Source: Streptomyces sp. NBC_00102 (GTDB lineage Bacteria > Actinomycetota > Actinomycetes > Streptomycetales > Streptomycetaceae). Taken from it: a DNA stretch of 64,000 nucleotides. Under the pieces are notes generated by a model, which saw nothing but the letters and a program-made list of their open reading frames with translations, had not been told where the DNA came from and searched no databases. Made by a program: the position numbers and the translations under genes. Shown here piece after piece: positions 17,292 to 24,969 of the stretch. The stretch covers positions 186,001 to 250,000 of the forward strand of contig NZ_JAPEMC010000001.1 of NCBI RefSeq assembly GCF_026343115.1, written 5' to 3'. How positions within the stretch are numbered: the first letter of the stretch is position 1; each line of letters begins with the position of its first letter.

Positions 17292-17597
17292 TCAAGCACC
17301 GGGGTTCCGACGTCGCTGCGGAGCTTCGCCGAGCGGGTTCAAAGCAGGGTTGGAGCGAGAGTCCGCGCGTTCCTGGTCATGGATCCAGGCGTCAAGCGCT
17401 GTTCGCCGATACATGACGCGACCACGAGGGCCCATACGAAAGCTCGGCGGGCCCTGTCGTCGATGCCGCCAGACATAGAGGGTGTGCGGTGATATGCCGA
17501 GGTACGCGGCGGCTTGCTTTACGTTGAGGAAGCAAGCGCGGCCAGCGCCGGCGGGGTCAGGCACAGCTGAGGGAGCGAGCAGCGATCGTGCAGGCAT
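17292..17597 (-). CDS. xis: Excisionase-type helix-turn-helix protein
   Basis: Predicted 101 residues from ATG 17597; the frame is open upstream to 17693. FLNVKQAAAYLGISPHTLYVWRHRR is a MerR/excisionase-type winged HTH. GRVMYRRTALDAWI is the usual wing and C-terminal helix of small Xis proteins placed next to int in actinobacterial integrative elements. It should direct excision with the integrase and may also control int expression. Confidence 0.8.
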   Translation of the reverse strand: MPARSLLAPSAVPDPAGAGRACFLNVKQAAAYLGISPHTLYVWRHRRQGPPSFRMGPRGRVMYRRTALDAWIHDQERADSRSNPALNPLGEAPQRRRNPGA

Positions 17598-17705
17598 GGA
17601 GCTCTTCCAGTGAAGGGAAAAAAGTGAACGGGCCGAGACAGACAGCCCGTAGCCACGACGACTCCACCGCCAAGCACAGTCGAGCGCGAACACCTGAATG
17701 GTCCT

Positions 17706-17738
17706 GACGATCCCCGGTTTGGCTAACCGGGGATCGTC
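17706..17738. terminator. Perfect 14-bp hairpin upstream of xis
   Basis: GACGATCCCCGGTT (17706-17719) pairs with AACCGGGGATCGTC (17725-17738) around a 5-base loop. It is about 110 bases upstream of the xis start, so it ends a transcript entering the int/xis region or acts as a regulatory structure. Confidence 0.6.
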
Positions 17739-17868
17739 GGCTATGTTTCACGCCACCCCAGATGAGCTTGACGCATCTCCGTTTCGGGACGCGATCAGGT
17801 ATTCAGTCGGTACGAGATCAGCACCCCTTGCAGGAGTGAGGATCTGTCGCTCTCCGGGGTGTTGTACA

Positions 17869-17921
17869 TTGACATGCCTACGGCCAAGGTTCCAGTCTCT
17901 AGCCGTTCTTTCCTGTCTGCC
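17869..17921. promoter_or_regulatory. Conserved bipartite non-coding element, copy 1
   Basis: TTGACATGCC at 17869, CCAGTCT at 17892 and TCTTTCCTGTCTGCC at 17907 recur at 53285, 53309 and 53324 with the same order and spacing within one base. The intervening bases differ, which points to protein- or RNA-selected blocks. Copy 1 is 272 bases upstream of the minus-strand xis start, without another gene between. Confidence 0.55.
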
Positions 17922-17939
17922 GTGAGCGATTCCCCCGAT

Positions 17940-18450
17940 TAATCAGGAACTCATGGCCATTTCTTCCCACACAGCAAGTAGATCGGGTTCAGCCGAACTT
18001 CGGTGAGTGACTTGACTTGGCTCGATAGAAACCAAGTTGTCGACTGATCAAGGGCGTCGCTTTGAGCGGCTGCGGGCCAGGGGCGCCGGGATCAGTGCGC
18101 TTCGGGTCCCCGCCGAGGCTGCGCAGGGGTGGGACCCGCCAGTCGATCGAGGGCATCGACACGACGGCCCCGGTCCGGATGCTCCGGAGCTGCGACGGCG
18201 GGTTCGCGCGGCTGAGGCGCTGAAGGAGAGGACTCGGGAGATGGTCGCCGCGAACGCGCTGATCGCACGTGAGGCCGCGGCCAAGGTGGCTAACCCCGGT
18301 TCTTCGTGACGGTCCGTCGTTCTCTGTGGCCCGCTTCGGTTGTTCGGGCTGGTGGTGGGCACGTTGATGGCCCGGCTGTCGCGTCGGGTGGCGCCGAGTT
18401 CTACGGCTCCGGCCGGGGTGGTGCTGCTCGCAGGGGCGGGGGCAGGCTGG
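17940..18450. other. Gene-poor stretch
   Basis: No supported gene. A plus-strand frame from TTG 18037 to 18309 (90 residues, ending in a helix-like LRRRVRAAEALKERTREM) has no ribosome-binding site I can see and no family resemblance; it could be a relic. The stretch connects the int/xis pair to IS1380 debris. Confidence 0.4.
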
Positions 18451-18900
18451 TCAGCCGGGGTTCGGGAGAGCTTCGAGTAGGGCGACGGCTTCGGTTATCA
18501 CGTCGGTCCAGGCCCAGTCGCGTGCGAATCGCAGGTACCGGCGACGGGCGGTCGTGACGAGCTGGGCGGCGGCGGAGAAGAGGCGGAGCCGGAGTCGACG
18601 GGGCTCCCACCTGCGGGTTTTGCGGGCAGGGCGAGCACGGGCAGCCAGGCCATCAGATGGAGGGCGATCTGGACGATCTCCAGCCAGATCTGGTTCTGCG
18701 CGGTGTCGTGCAGGGGCAGGTTGCGCAGGCCGGTGGCGCGGGCGGCACGGATACGGTCCTCGGCACGTGCGCGTTGGCGGTGCCGCAGTTCGAGTGTGGC
18801 GATGGGGAGGTCGGTGGTGTTGGTGGCGAACGCGGTGAGCCGGGGGCCGTCGGCGTCGGTGAACCGCAACTGGGCGCCAGGGTGGGCCGTTCCTTGCGCG
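18451..18900 (-). pseudogene. IS1380-family transposase, C-terminal remnant
   Basis: The minus strand carries AQLRFTDADG, ELRHRQRARAEDRIRAARATG, LRNLPLHDTAQNQIWLEIVQIAL and, after a one-base shift near 18620, KTRRWEPRRLRLRLFSAAAQLV down to EALPNPG and a TGA at 18451-18453. These are C-terminal segments of IS1380-type transposases. The N-terminal two thirds, including most catalytic residues, are missing and the remnant is frameshifted, so it is dead. Confidence 0.8.
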
Positions 18901-18999
18901 GCACGGCGGCGCGCGGCTTCCCAGGGTATGAACAGCTCACGCACGCAGCACTGCCCGCGCGCCTTCGGAAGGTGCGCGGGCAGTAGCGGTGTCACGCGC

Positions 19000-19440
19000 T
19001 CACGGCGTCTTGGGCTCCACTGTCTTCTCAGTCGCGGCGCCGGCCTGCTGCTTGGCTGCCTGGATCTGCTCGTACACGTGCGTACGCAGTTCAGCGAAAC
19101 GGGGGTCCACACGTGTGCGCAGTTGGTCGCGTTCTCGGGGAAGGTCGACGACGAGTTGCTCCTGGACGACGGTAGGCGAAGCGGAGAGCACGACCACACG
19201 TTCGCCGAGGTAGACGGCCTCGTCGATGTCGTGGGTGACGAACAGGATGGTCATCCCGCGCTCTTCCCACAACCGGCGTACCAGGTCCTCCAGATCGGCA
19301 GGGGTCTGTGCGTCGACGGCCGCGAACGGCTCGTCCATCAGCAGGACATCGGGTTCGTAGGCCAGGGCGCGCACGATGGCGACCCGCTGCTGCATGCCCC
19401 CGGAGAGCTGCCACGGGTACGCGTCGGCGGCGTCGGCGAG
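19000..19440 (-). pseudogene. ABC transporter ATPase, C-terminal remnant (SsuB/TauB-like)
   Basis: The frame starts inside the signature motif (QLSGGMQQRVAIVRAL), then Walker B (VLLMDEPFAAVDA), the H-loop (LFVTHDIDEAVYL) and a C-terminal tail. The Walker A and Q-loop half is absent, cut off at about 19440 where a second gene fragment begins on the other strand. The form resembles ATPases of nitrate/sulfonate/taurine importers. It cannot hydrolyse ATP as it stands. Confidence 0.8.
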
Positions 19441-19441
19441 A

Positions 19442-19817
19442 CCGCAACACCGAGGCCAACCGAGCCCTGGTCGCCGAGTTCGCCGAGAAGGTTCTGGCCG
19501 GCGCCGACTACTCGGTTCTGACCGACTACATCTCGACGGAGACGTACCTCCAGCACAACACCGAGGCCGGCGACGGACTCGACGGCTTCGGCGCGGCGGC
19601 GGCCAAGTGGGCGGAGCAGGGCAAGAACCTCGTCTACAGGAAGATCCACAAGGTCATCGGCGAGGGAGACTTCGTACTGGTGCGGTCCGAGGGCGAGTTC
19701 GGCGTGCCCGTCGCCTACTACGACCTGTTCCGCGTCGCGGCGGGCAAGATCGTGGAGCACTGGGACGTCATCGCCCCGATCCCCGCCGAATTGCCCCACA
19801 CGAACGGCGTGTTCTAA
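19442..19817 (+). pseudogene. SnoaL-like (NTF2 superfamily) protein, 5' truncated
   Basis: From the junction at about 19442 the plus strand reads NTEANRALVAEFAEKVLAGAD, LQHNTEAGDGLDGF and AYYDLFRVAAGKIVEHWDVI to a stop at 19817. The last segment is the strong SnoaL-like family signature. The first residues of the fold and a start codon are missing. It faces the ABC ATPase remnant head to head at a single breakpoint, so a deletion joined two unrelated genes. TTG or GTG codons inside could still give a protein. Confidence 0.65.
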
Positions 19818-20741
19818 CGCGTCCCGCAAGCAGCCGGTGGCAGACGCCTCTCCCCAGGTGACTGCTCCGCACCGACTGCTCGCCCGACCAGCAGGCGATA
19901 TCGCCGCGCGAGACGGCTCCGCCCGATGAATGGGCGGGGCCGTCTCCGGCGTCGGTGGCCGGACTCAGACCCCTCCGGATACCGGGGCGAGCCCGCCGGC
20001 GCCTCGGCAGGCTGTCACGGAATCAAGTTTTATGTGTCGCGCGCACTGCTCAGTGCGCTACGTTGACCACACCGGAATCTGTACACCAGGTCCAGTGCTC
20101 CAGAAGCCGGTGAGACGCCCGACCCCGCCTCGGAAGCATAGGATCGGACGCCCACCTGCGGTGGCCTGGTCGCTAGGACATGTGGTTCCAGATGCTGAGT
20201 CCGATTTGGATCAGCAGGATCCACCAGCGACCAGGGCCACCCCCTTTTTCTCCATCACGCTTCGCATGGTTGGCCATTCAAATTCCGATCTTTCGCACGG
20301 CCCCACACCCGGATGGGTGCATGGGGTGGGAAAGGCCGGACGCCAATGGCACCTGCGTCACGCGAGGCCGAGCTTACGCAGTGTCGCGCCAACTCCGCCT
20401 GGTGTTAACTGAATTCGCCCCACGCAGTTTCCTTCGCCCTTTGTGACCAGCTGCCAGGCTCGCGCGCCACGGGAGACAGGAGCGCGGCGTGATCGCCGAG
20501 GGCGTGCTGGTCGCGGCAGCAGTCGGGGACTCATCGCGCTCGCGACGAACAGCGTCGGCGGCCCGGGGCCGACCGCGCAGGAGCGCGCGCAGGCCGCCCT
20601 GACCGTCACGGAGGACGCGCGGGCCCGCGGGGAACTCGGCCCAAACACAGCGTCGTTGACTCATCGGCTGACGGGCATTCCGCCGGTTCGTATATCCGGG
20701 TCGGTCAGCCCGCACTCGTTCGCACGGGACCACCGGATCGT
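19818..20741. other. Gene-poor stretch with one operator-like palindrome
   Basis: No supported gene in 920 bases. GCGCACTG-CT-CAGTGCGC at 20041-20058 is a perfect 8-bp inverted repeat with a 2-base spacer, the shape of a repressor site, followed by TACGTTGACC. Frames between 20374 and 20733 lack recognisable family features and may be relics. Confidence 0.45.
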
Positions 20742-21047
20742 CTACGAAGCGCTCGTACGGATCAAAGCCCCGTGCTCGTTCCGCTCATACGTACGGCCTG
20801 TGTTCTTCTCGATCTTCCGGGTGACCGCGGAGTCCAGGTCCACGCCGTTCATCTGCGCCACGGCCGTCAGGTAGAGGAAGACGTCGGCCAGCTCCTCCGC
20901 AAGATCGGGCAGCCCTTTGCGCCAAGCAGTGAAGGCTTCGGCGGTCTCCGCGTTCAGGAGGCCGAACTCCAGGGCTACGTCGGTGGTGTTGAACCCCTTG
21001 AGTTCCTTGTTCTCCCAGGCGAGTTTCTGGGCGTCTCTGATCTGCAA
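20742..21047 (-). CDS. MazG-like nucleotide pyrophosphohydrolase
   Basis: Predicted 101 residues from TTG 21047, preceded by GGAGCC. The sequence has the all-alpha MazG/dUTPase-like pattern: EFGLLNAETAEAFTAW supplies the first acidic helix and EELADVFLYLTAVAQMNGVDL the ExxD metal-binding helix. Such enzymes cleave NTPs or modified (d)NTPs to monophosphates. It is the last gene of the seven-gene nucleotide-related operon and lies 81 bases after the kinase gene. Confidence 0.8.
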   Translation of the reverse strand: MQIRDAQKLAWENKELKGFNTTDVALEFGLLNAETAEAFTAWRKGLPDLAEELADVFLYLTAVAQMNGVDLDSAVTRKIEKNTGRTYERNEHGALIRTSAS

Positions 21048-21128
21048 GGCTCCTCCAGCGGTGGTACAGCAGATGCCCCAGAAGCGTAGCGGGAGCGCTG
21101 TGCCCGACGGGCTGGTTTCGTCGGCCCG

Positions 21129-21626
21129 TCACCCTGCCGAAGGGAGATCGCGAAGCGAGGTGTCGAGAGTGAGCACGCGGGTGTAGTCGGCGAGGGTGGA
21201 GAAGACCCGCTCGTAGCCCGTCACCAGTGCGGTGATCTCCTCCAGGCTTGTCGCCTCTCCATCGCGTGCCAGAAGTCGCTGGTGAATGACGGCGGGCGGG
21301 GCGGTCAGGTGGACGAGCACGCCGGAACGCCGGATCACGCTCTCGGCCAGATCGATTGCTTCGGACCAGTTGATCCGAGAGCGTCCGCGGTGAAGCGGGC
21401 CGTACACCAACTCGCTGATGAAGCACCGGTCGAAGAGGATCCTTCCGGTCCCGTCCAGGATGGTTCTGTAGCGGCTGGCCAGGTTGAGATGGTCGGGTGT
21501 CCTCGGAGAGTGGACCACGGTGAAGCCGTGACGCGTCGAGAGGCGCTTGCCGAGTGTGCTCTTGCCGACCCCGTCACAGCCCTCCAGGACGACGGTCTGG
21601 TAGCCGACGATCTCGTCGAGGTTCAT
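21129..21626 (-). CDS. Thymidylate kinase-like P-loop kinase
   Basis: Predicted 165 residues. The Walker A motif is GCDGVGKST, followed by a DRCFISELVYGP segment with the DR pair typical of deoxynucleoside and deoxynucleoside-monophosphate kinases, and a lid with basic residues (RLLARDG). It is shorter than housekeeping dTMP kinases (about 210 residues) and closer to phage-type kinases. Its start overlaps the upstream stop by four bases (ATGA). It probably phosphorylates a nucleoside or nucleotide made by its neighbours. Confidence 0.82.
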   Translation of the reverse strand: MNLDEIVGYQTVVLEGCDGVGKSTLGKRLSTRHGFTVVHSPRTPDHLNLASRYRTILDGTGRILFDRCFISELVYGPLHRGRSRINWSEAIDLAESVIRRSGVLVHLTAPPAVIHQRLLARDGEATSLEEITALVTGYERVFSTLADYTRVLTLDTSLRDLPSAG

Positions 21627-22576
21627 GCGACCAGCCAGGACAGAGCAGCCTCGTCGCTGCTGAGGCGAGCGTCGACGGCGTACTGGATCATGAGATTCCG
21701 CCAGTTGGGCTCGCGGCCGTGAGCGTGCGTGAACGCCGGGTACGACTGAAAAGCAGCCACCCGTACGCCGCTGGCCAGCGCCGCGCCGATGAGCAGGGCG
21801 GCGCCGGGCGGTGTCTCGGGGCCGGAGACGTCGACCAGCAACCGCGCGGCTGCACGAACGGCAGCCAGGTCGGCCAAGGCTCCTGCGATCGGGTCAGGAG
21901 CCGTGAAGCGCTGGGGCTCCACCACAGTGTGACCGCCGCCCGCCAGGCTCTCGGCCAGGTGGCCCATGCGCCGGGACAGGTACGGCGACGGCTCGACGTA
22001 TACGGCAGCACCGGGGATCACTGGGGACGCTGTCGGAAGGGGCACGCGACCCGGAAGGTCGAGCAGGGTGTCGATGGCCGTGTCGATGGCCGTGCTCGTC
22101 TGGGCCGCGTTGCGGGCCTGGAAGCCTTTGAACCGGGACTGGCCGGGGACCGACGGGAGCGGCGACGGTCCGAGTGTGGCCACGCGCACGATGCGGGTGG
22201 CCACGGCCTGGAGGATAGGGTCGGGAAATTCGAGGCGGGTGCCGGCCTCGGTCATCGAGTAGGTCTGGAAGTCGGTGGTGAGCACGACGACGGGAACGCC
22301 GGAGGCGATGGCGTACCCGATCTCCATGCAGACCCCGTCGTCGAGGCTCGGGCCGTGCAGGATGGCGATCATGGCGTCAAGGTGTCCGAGGCGGTCGCGG
22401 TCCAGCTCGAACAGGCGGCGTCCCTTGACCTCGGCGACGAGGTCCTCCTCGTCGGTGTCGCAGAACGGCAGGAAGACGCGATCGGGACCGACTTTTATGG
22501 CGAGGCGATCGGCGAGATCGGCAGCGAGGGCACGGTCGTGGGCGGCGAAAAGCCGGTGAGCTACGTAGAAGGGCAC
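21623..22576 (-). CDS. Tandem nucleoside 2-deoxyribosyltransferase-like protein
   Basis: Predicted 317 residues from GTG 22576; the frame is open farther upstream but that part is Pro/Arg-rich and unlikely. Residues 1-150 fit the nucleoside 2-deoxyribosyltransferase fold: a FYVAHRLF start, LDAMIAILHG, then DDGVCMEIGYAIASGVPVV, where the Glu is the family nucleophile. A second copy follows (about 190-317: AAVYVEPSPYLSRRMGHLAE, LLVDVSGPETPPGAALLIGAALASGV) but has Leu/Ile where the Glu belongs. The family moves deoxyribose between bases or hydrolyses nucleosides; homologues also act on NAD-like substrates. Confidence 0.78.
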   Translation of the reverse strand: MPFYVAHRLFAAHDRALAADLADRLAIKVGPDRVFLPFCDTDEEDLVAEVKGRRLFELDRDRLGHLDAMIAILHGPSLDDGVCMEIGYAIASGVPVVVLTTDFQTYSMTEAGTRLEFPDPILQAVATRIVRVATLGPSPLPSVPGQSRFKGFQARNAAQTSTAIDTAIDTLLDLPGRVPLPTASPVIPGAAVYVEPSPYLSRRMGHLAESLAGGGHTVVEPQRFTAPDPIAGALADLAAVRAAARLLVDVSGPETPPGAALLIGAALASGVRVAAFQSYPAFTHAHGREPNWRNLMIQYAVDARLSSDEAALSWLVA

Positions 22577-22601
22577 GGGTGGAGGTCCTCCAGTCGGTAG
22601 G

Positions 22602-23420
22602 TCAGCCGCGACGCGGCGCGGGGATCGGGAGGTAAGGGGCCGCGACGTACCTGGCTGCGGCTGCTGTCGCCTCCGCCAGAGCCTTGGTGGTGGTTGCGCC
22701 GCGCGAACGGTGGGCCAGATAGGTGCCGGCGAGGGTGTCTCCGGCACCGGAGACCTCGAAGGCAGTTTGCGGTGGCGGAACGGCGGAGGCTACCTGCCGC
22801 CCGAACGCGTGAACGACAGCGGCCCGGGGGCCGTCGGTGACGACCACTTCCGACAGCGTGCCGCAGTCGACCGCGCGGTCCAGGAGGCGGTACTCGGCGG
22901 CGTTGACGAACAGGGTGGTCGCCGACGGCAGCCAAGGTGAGGCGGCGCGGATCATCACCTCCGCACTGGGCAGGAAGAAGTCCACGCTGAACCGGGCTGA
23001 GATCTGCACGAGTTGGCCGAGTACGGCCTCAACGTTCAGCGGGCGACGGCAGCAGACGTGAAAAGTAGCGCGCGGGTGCGCACGCACGTGCTCCAGCGCG
23101 TGTTCGGTCAGAGCCGCTGCCACGCCGTAGTCCGTGTGCACCTGCACCAGTTCGCCCTGCAGGTCGTACTCAAGGTCGAAGGCCGTTGACATACCGTCGG
23201 CCGGACGCCATGCCGACCAGTCGAGCGCGTCGAGGCCGGGCGCCTCGGGTAGGTGGGCGAGATCGTTCCCGAGGACGCAGACGGGAGTCGCTCGGCGGCC
23301 GGCCTTCGTCGCCGCCAGCGACACGAACAGGGCCGCACCGCCGAGCCGGGCCCCGCCCCGGTGGTCGGGGTAGCGGGTCAGGTCCCGGCTAATGTTTCCG
23401 ATCACGTCGAGCCGGTCCAT
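22602..23420 (-). CDS. PfkB-family carbohydrate/nucleoside kinase
   Basis: Predicted 272 residues from ATG 23420, with a GGGGGAGAG ribosome-binding region before it. LDVIGNISRD and RLGGAALFVSLAATKAG are the N-terminal glycine-rich PfkB segment. EVSGAGDTLAGTYLAH is the C-terminal signature with the GAGD catalytic base. This family phosphorylates sugars (ribokinase) or nucleosides (adenosine kinase). Position between a deoxyribosyltransferase-like and a glycosylase-like gene suggests a nucleoside or freed sugar as substrate. Confidence 0.87.
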   Translation of the reverse strand: MDRLDVIGNISRDLTRYPDHRGGARLGGAALFVSLAATKAGRRATPVCVLGNDLAHLPEAPGLDALDWSAWRPADGMSTAFDLEYDLQGELVQVHTDYGVAAALTEHALEHVRAHPRATFHVCCRRPLNVEAVLGQLVQISARFSVDFFLPSAEVMIRAASPWLPSATTLFVNAAEYRLLDRAVDCGTLSEVVVTDGPRAAVVHAFGRQVASAVPPPQTAFEVSGAGDTLAGTYLAHRSRGATTTKALAEATAAAARYVAAPYLPIPAPRRG

Positions 23421-23437
23421 GCGCTCTCCCCCATAGG

Positions 23438-24262
23438 TCAGACCTTCCAGGTCGGGTGCGCGCAGCCGACGATCTTCGTGCAGACCGGCCGCCGGCGACA
23501 GAGCCGCGGGGAGGGCCCGTTGAGATACAGGCGCTTGAAGTAGATCAGGACCAGGTGCACCCACCACGTCGGCTCCACGCCGTGCGGAATGGTGACCTGG
23601 TGCTCGTTCGCGGTGACCAGAGAGCGGAATTCGGCCGGGCGAGCGTGAACAACCGCTTCTAGTACGTACCGCATACGCTCGTGGGCGACGGCGCCCGACT
23701 GGAGCTTGATGCCCAGAGCAGGCGCCAGTTTGGCGACCATGCCGGAATCCACCGGGATGATGCCGCAGTGGTACCCGCGGGCGGTGAGCAGTGCGCACTG
23801 GGCGACTTTGAAGGACGCACCTCGCACCCGGGTGGCGAAGTCGAGGACCAGGGCGTCGAGATCCGCCGACTCGGCCGTCGGATCGATCCCCTCCTTCTCC
23901 CAGCACTGGAGGAGTTCGGCCAGAGAGCGCATGTAGTCGATCCGGGCCTGAGGCAGGCCGATGGAGCGCACCAGCGAGGCCAATTCGGCGTCCGTGCTCG
24001 CGACGAGGTCGTCGAAGCCGTGGGTCTCCGCAGACTTAATCACTCCGGCGTACGTGTCGACCATCCGGTAGGAGACCCGGGTGGACCAGCCGGCGGCGAG
24101 CATCCGTACACGCGGGTCACTGATCGTCGTCGGCCACCAGCGGTTCTCGTCGTGATTGGCCTCCACCTCGGCTCGCACGTCCGGCAGGCCGGCGGCACGG
24201 GCAACGAGTCGGTGGACGCGACGGATCTCGATTGCTTTCGGCTTCACGCGTTCGATCGTCAT
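23438..24262 (-). CDS. HhH-GPD DNA-glycosylase-like protein
   Basis: Predicted 274 residues from ATG 24262, overlapping the upstream stop by four bases. The middle is helical and matches the EndoIII/HhH-GPD layout: GASFKVAQCALL takes the place of the hairpin GxGxKTAxxxL with its Lys, and IPVDSGM that of the catalytic Asp (VDTHV). Near the C-terminus three Cys appear in C-x5-C-x5-C, which might hold a metal but is not the C-x6-C-x2-C-x5-C of EndoIII. It may excise or bind an unusual base; free-base or nucleoside action is also possible. Confidence 0.6.
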   Translation of the reverse strand: MTIERVKPKAIEIRRVHRLVARAAGLPDVRAEVEANHDENRWWPTTISDPRVRMLAAGWSTRVSYRMVDTYAGVIKSAETHGFDDLVASTDAELASLVRSIGLPQARIDYMRSLAELLQCWEKEGIDPTAESADLDALVLDFATRVRGASFKVAQCALLTARGYHCGIIPVDSGMVAKLAPALGIKLQSGAVAHERMRYVLEAVVHARPAEFRSLVTANEHQVTIPHGVEPTWWVHLVLIYFKRLYLNGPSPRLCRRRPVCTKIVGCAHPTWKV

Positions 24263-24969
24263 GGACCGACTCCAGCAGGAATTCGGGCGGCCAGCAGCGC
24301 CATGGCGAGATTCGACGAGAGCACGGGCTTCCCGAACCGGCGCTCCAGCTCGGCGATCACTGAGAGGGTGTGCCACCCCGTACACGACAGGACGATGGCT
24401 CCAGCCGCGTCGAGGGCAGCTTGAGGCAGCCGCTCCACCAGGGCCAGCACCTGATCGGGGGTGACGTCGGGGTACCCGTCGGTCAGGCCCATACTCGCGT
24501 GGGCCAGGACCTCCATGCCGGCCTCGGTGAACGCTTCGGCTTCGGCTTCGGTCACCGGGCGCGGGTAGGGCGTGGCAAGGACCATACGCGTCACGGCCGC
24601 CTCGGTCAGTGCCCGTAGGAGGGCGTCGAAGGCGGTGACCGTGCCGCTCGGCAGCGGCGGGCCGCCGGTGAAACCGGCCGACGTGCACGCCAACATCACC
24701 GTATCGAGCGGAACGTGCGACAAGGAGTCCAGCGCCCGGGCCGATGCCTCGCGCAGCCCGTGCCAGAAAGAGGCGTCGATCGCCGTCGCCCGGGACGCGG
24801 GCACGAGCCGCGCGTGGTGAAAGATCGTGTGGCGCAGGCCGAGGCGGGGCAGCTCGGTCTCCACGGCGACGTTGGCCCAGGGCAGCAGCAGACCCGCGCG
24901 GACGGTGCGGACCGCCACCGCGTCCAGGGCCTCCAGCGTCGCGAGCGTCCCGTCAGGAAGCAGATGCAA
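24259..24969 (-). CDS. Asp/Glu racemase superfamily protein (maleate isomerase / arylmalonate decarboxylase-like)
   Basis: Predicted 236 residues from TTG 24969, overlapping the radical SAM gene by 17 bases. The two catalytic Cys of the superfamily are visible in MLACTSAGF and VLSCTGWHT, and the N-terminal LLLPWANVAVETELPRL matches maleate isomerase-like members. Members racemise Asp/Glu, isomerise maleate or decarboxylate malonates; hydantoin and allantoin racemases are relatives. No substrate can be named. Confidence 0.8.
   Translation of the reverse strand: MHLLPDGTLATLEALDAVAVRTVRAGLLLPWANVAVETELPRLGLRHTIFHHARLVPASRATAIDASFWHGLREASARALDSLSHVPLDTVMLACTSAGFTGGPPLPSGTVTAFDALLRALTEAAVTRMVLATPYPRPVTEAEAEAFTEAGMEVLAHASMGLTDGYPDVTPDQVLALVERLPQAALDAAGAIVLSCTGWHTLSVIAELERRFGKPVLSSNLAMALLAARIPAGVGP

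Noticed and set aside
17698..17925. 75-codon plus-strand frame
   Set aside because: Begins in a terminator-like hairpin and overlaps the conserved non-coding element; no ribosome-binding site.
20443..20874. 143-codon plus-strand frame
   Set aside because: Runs into the MazG-like gene on the other strand and has no family features.
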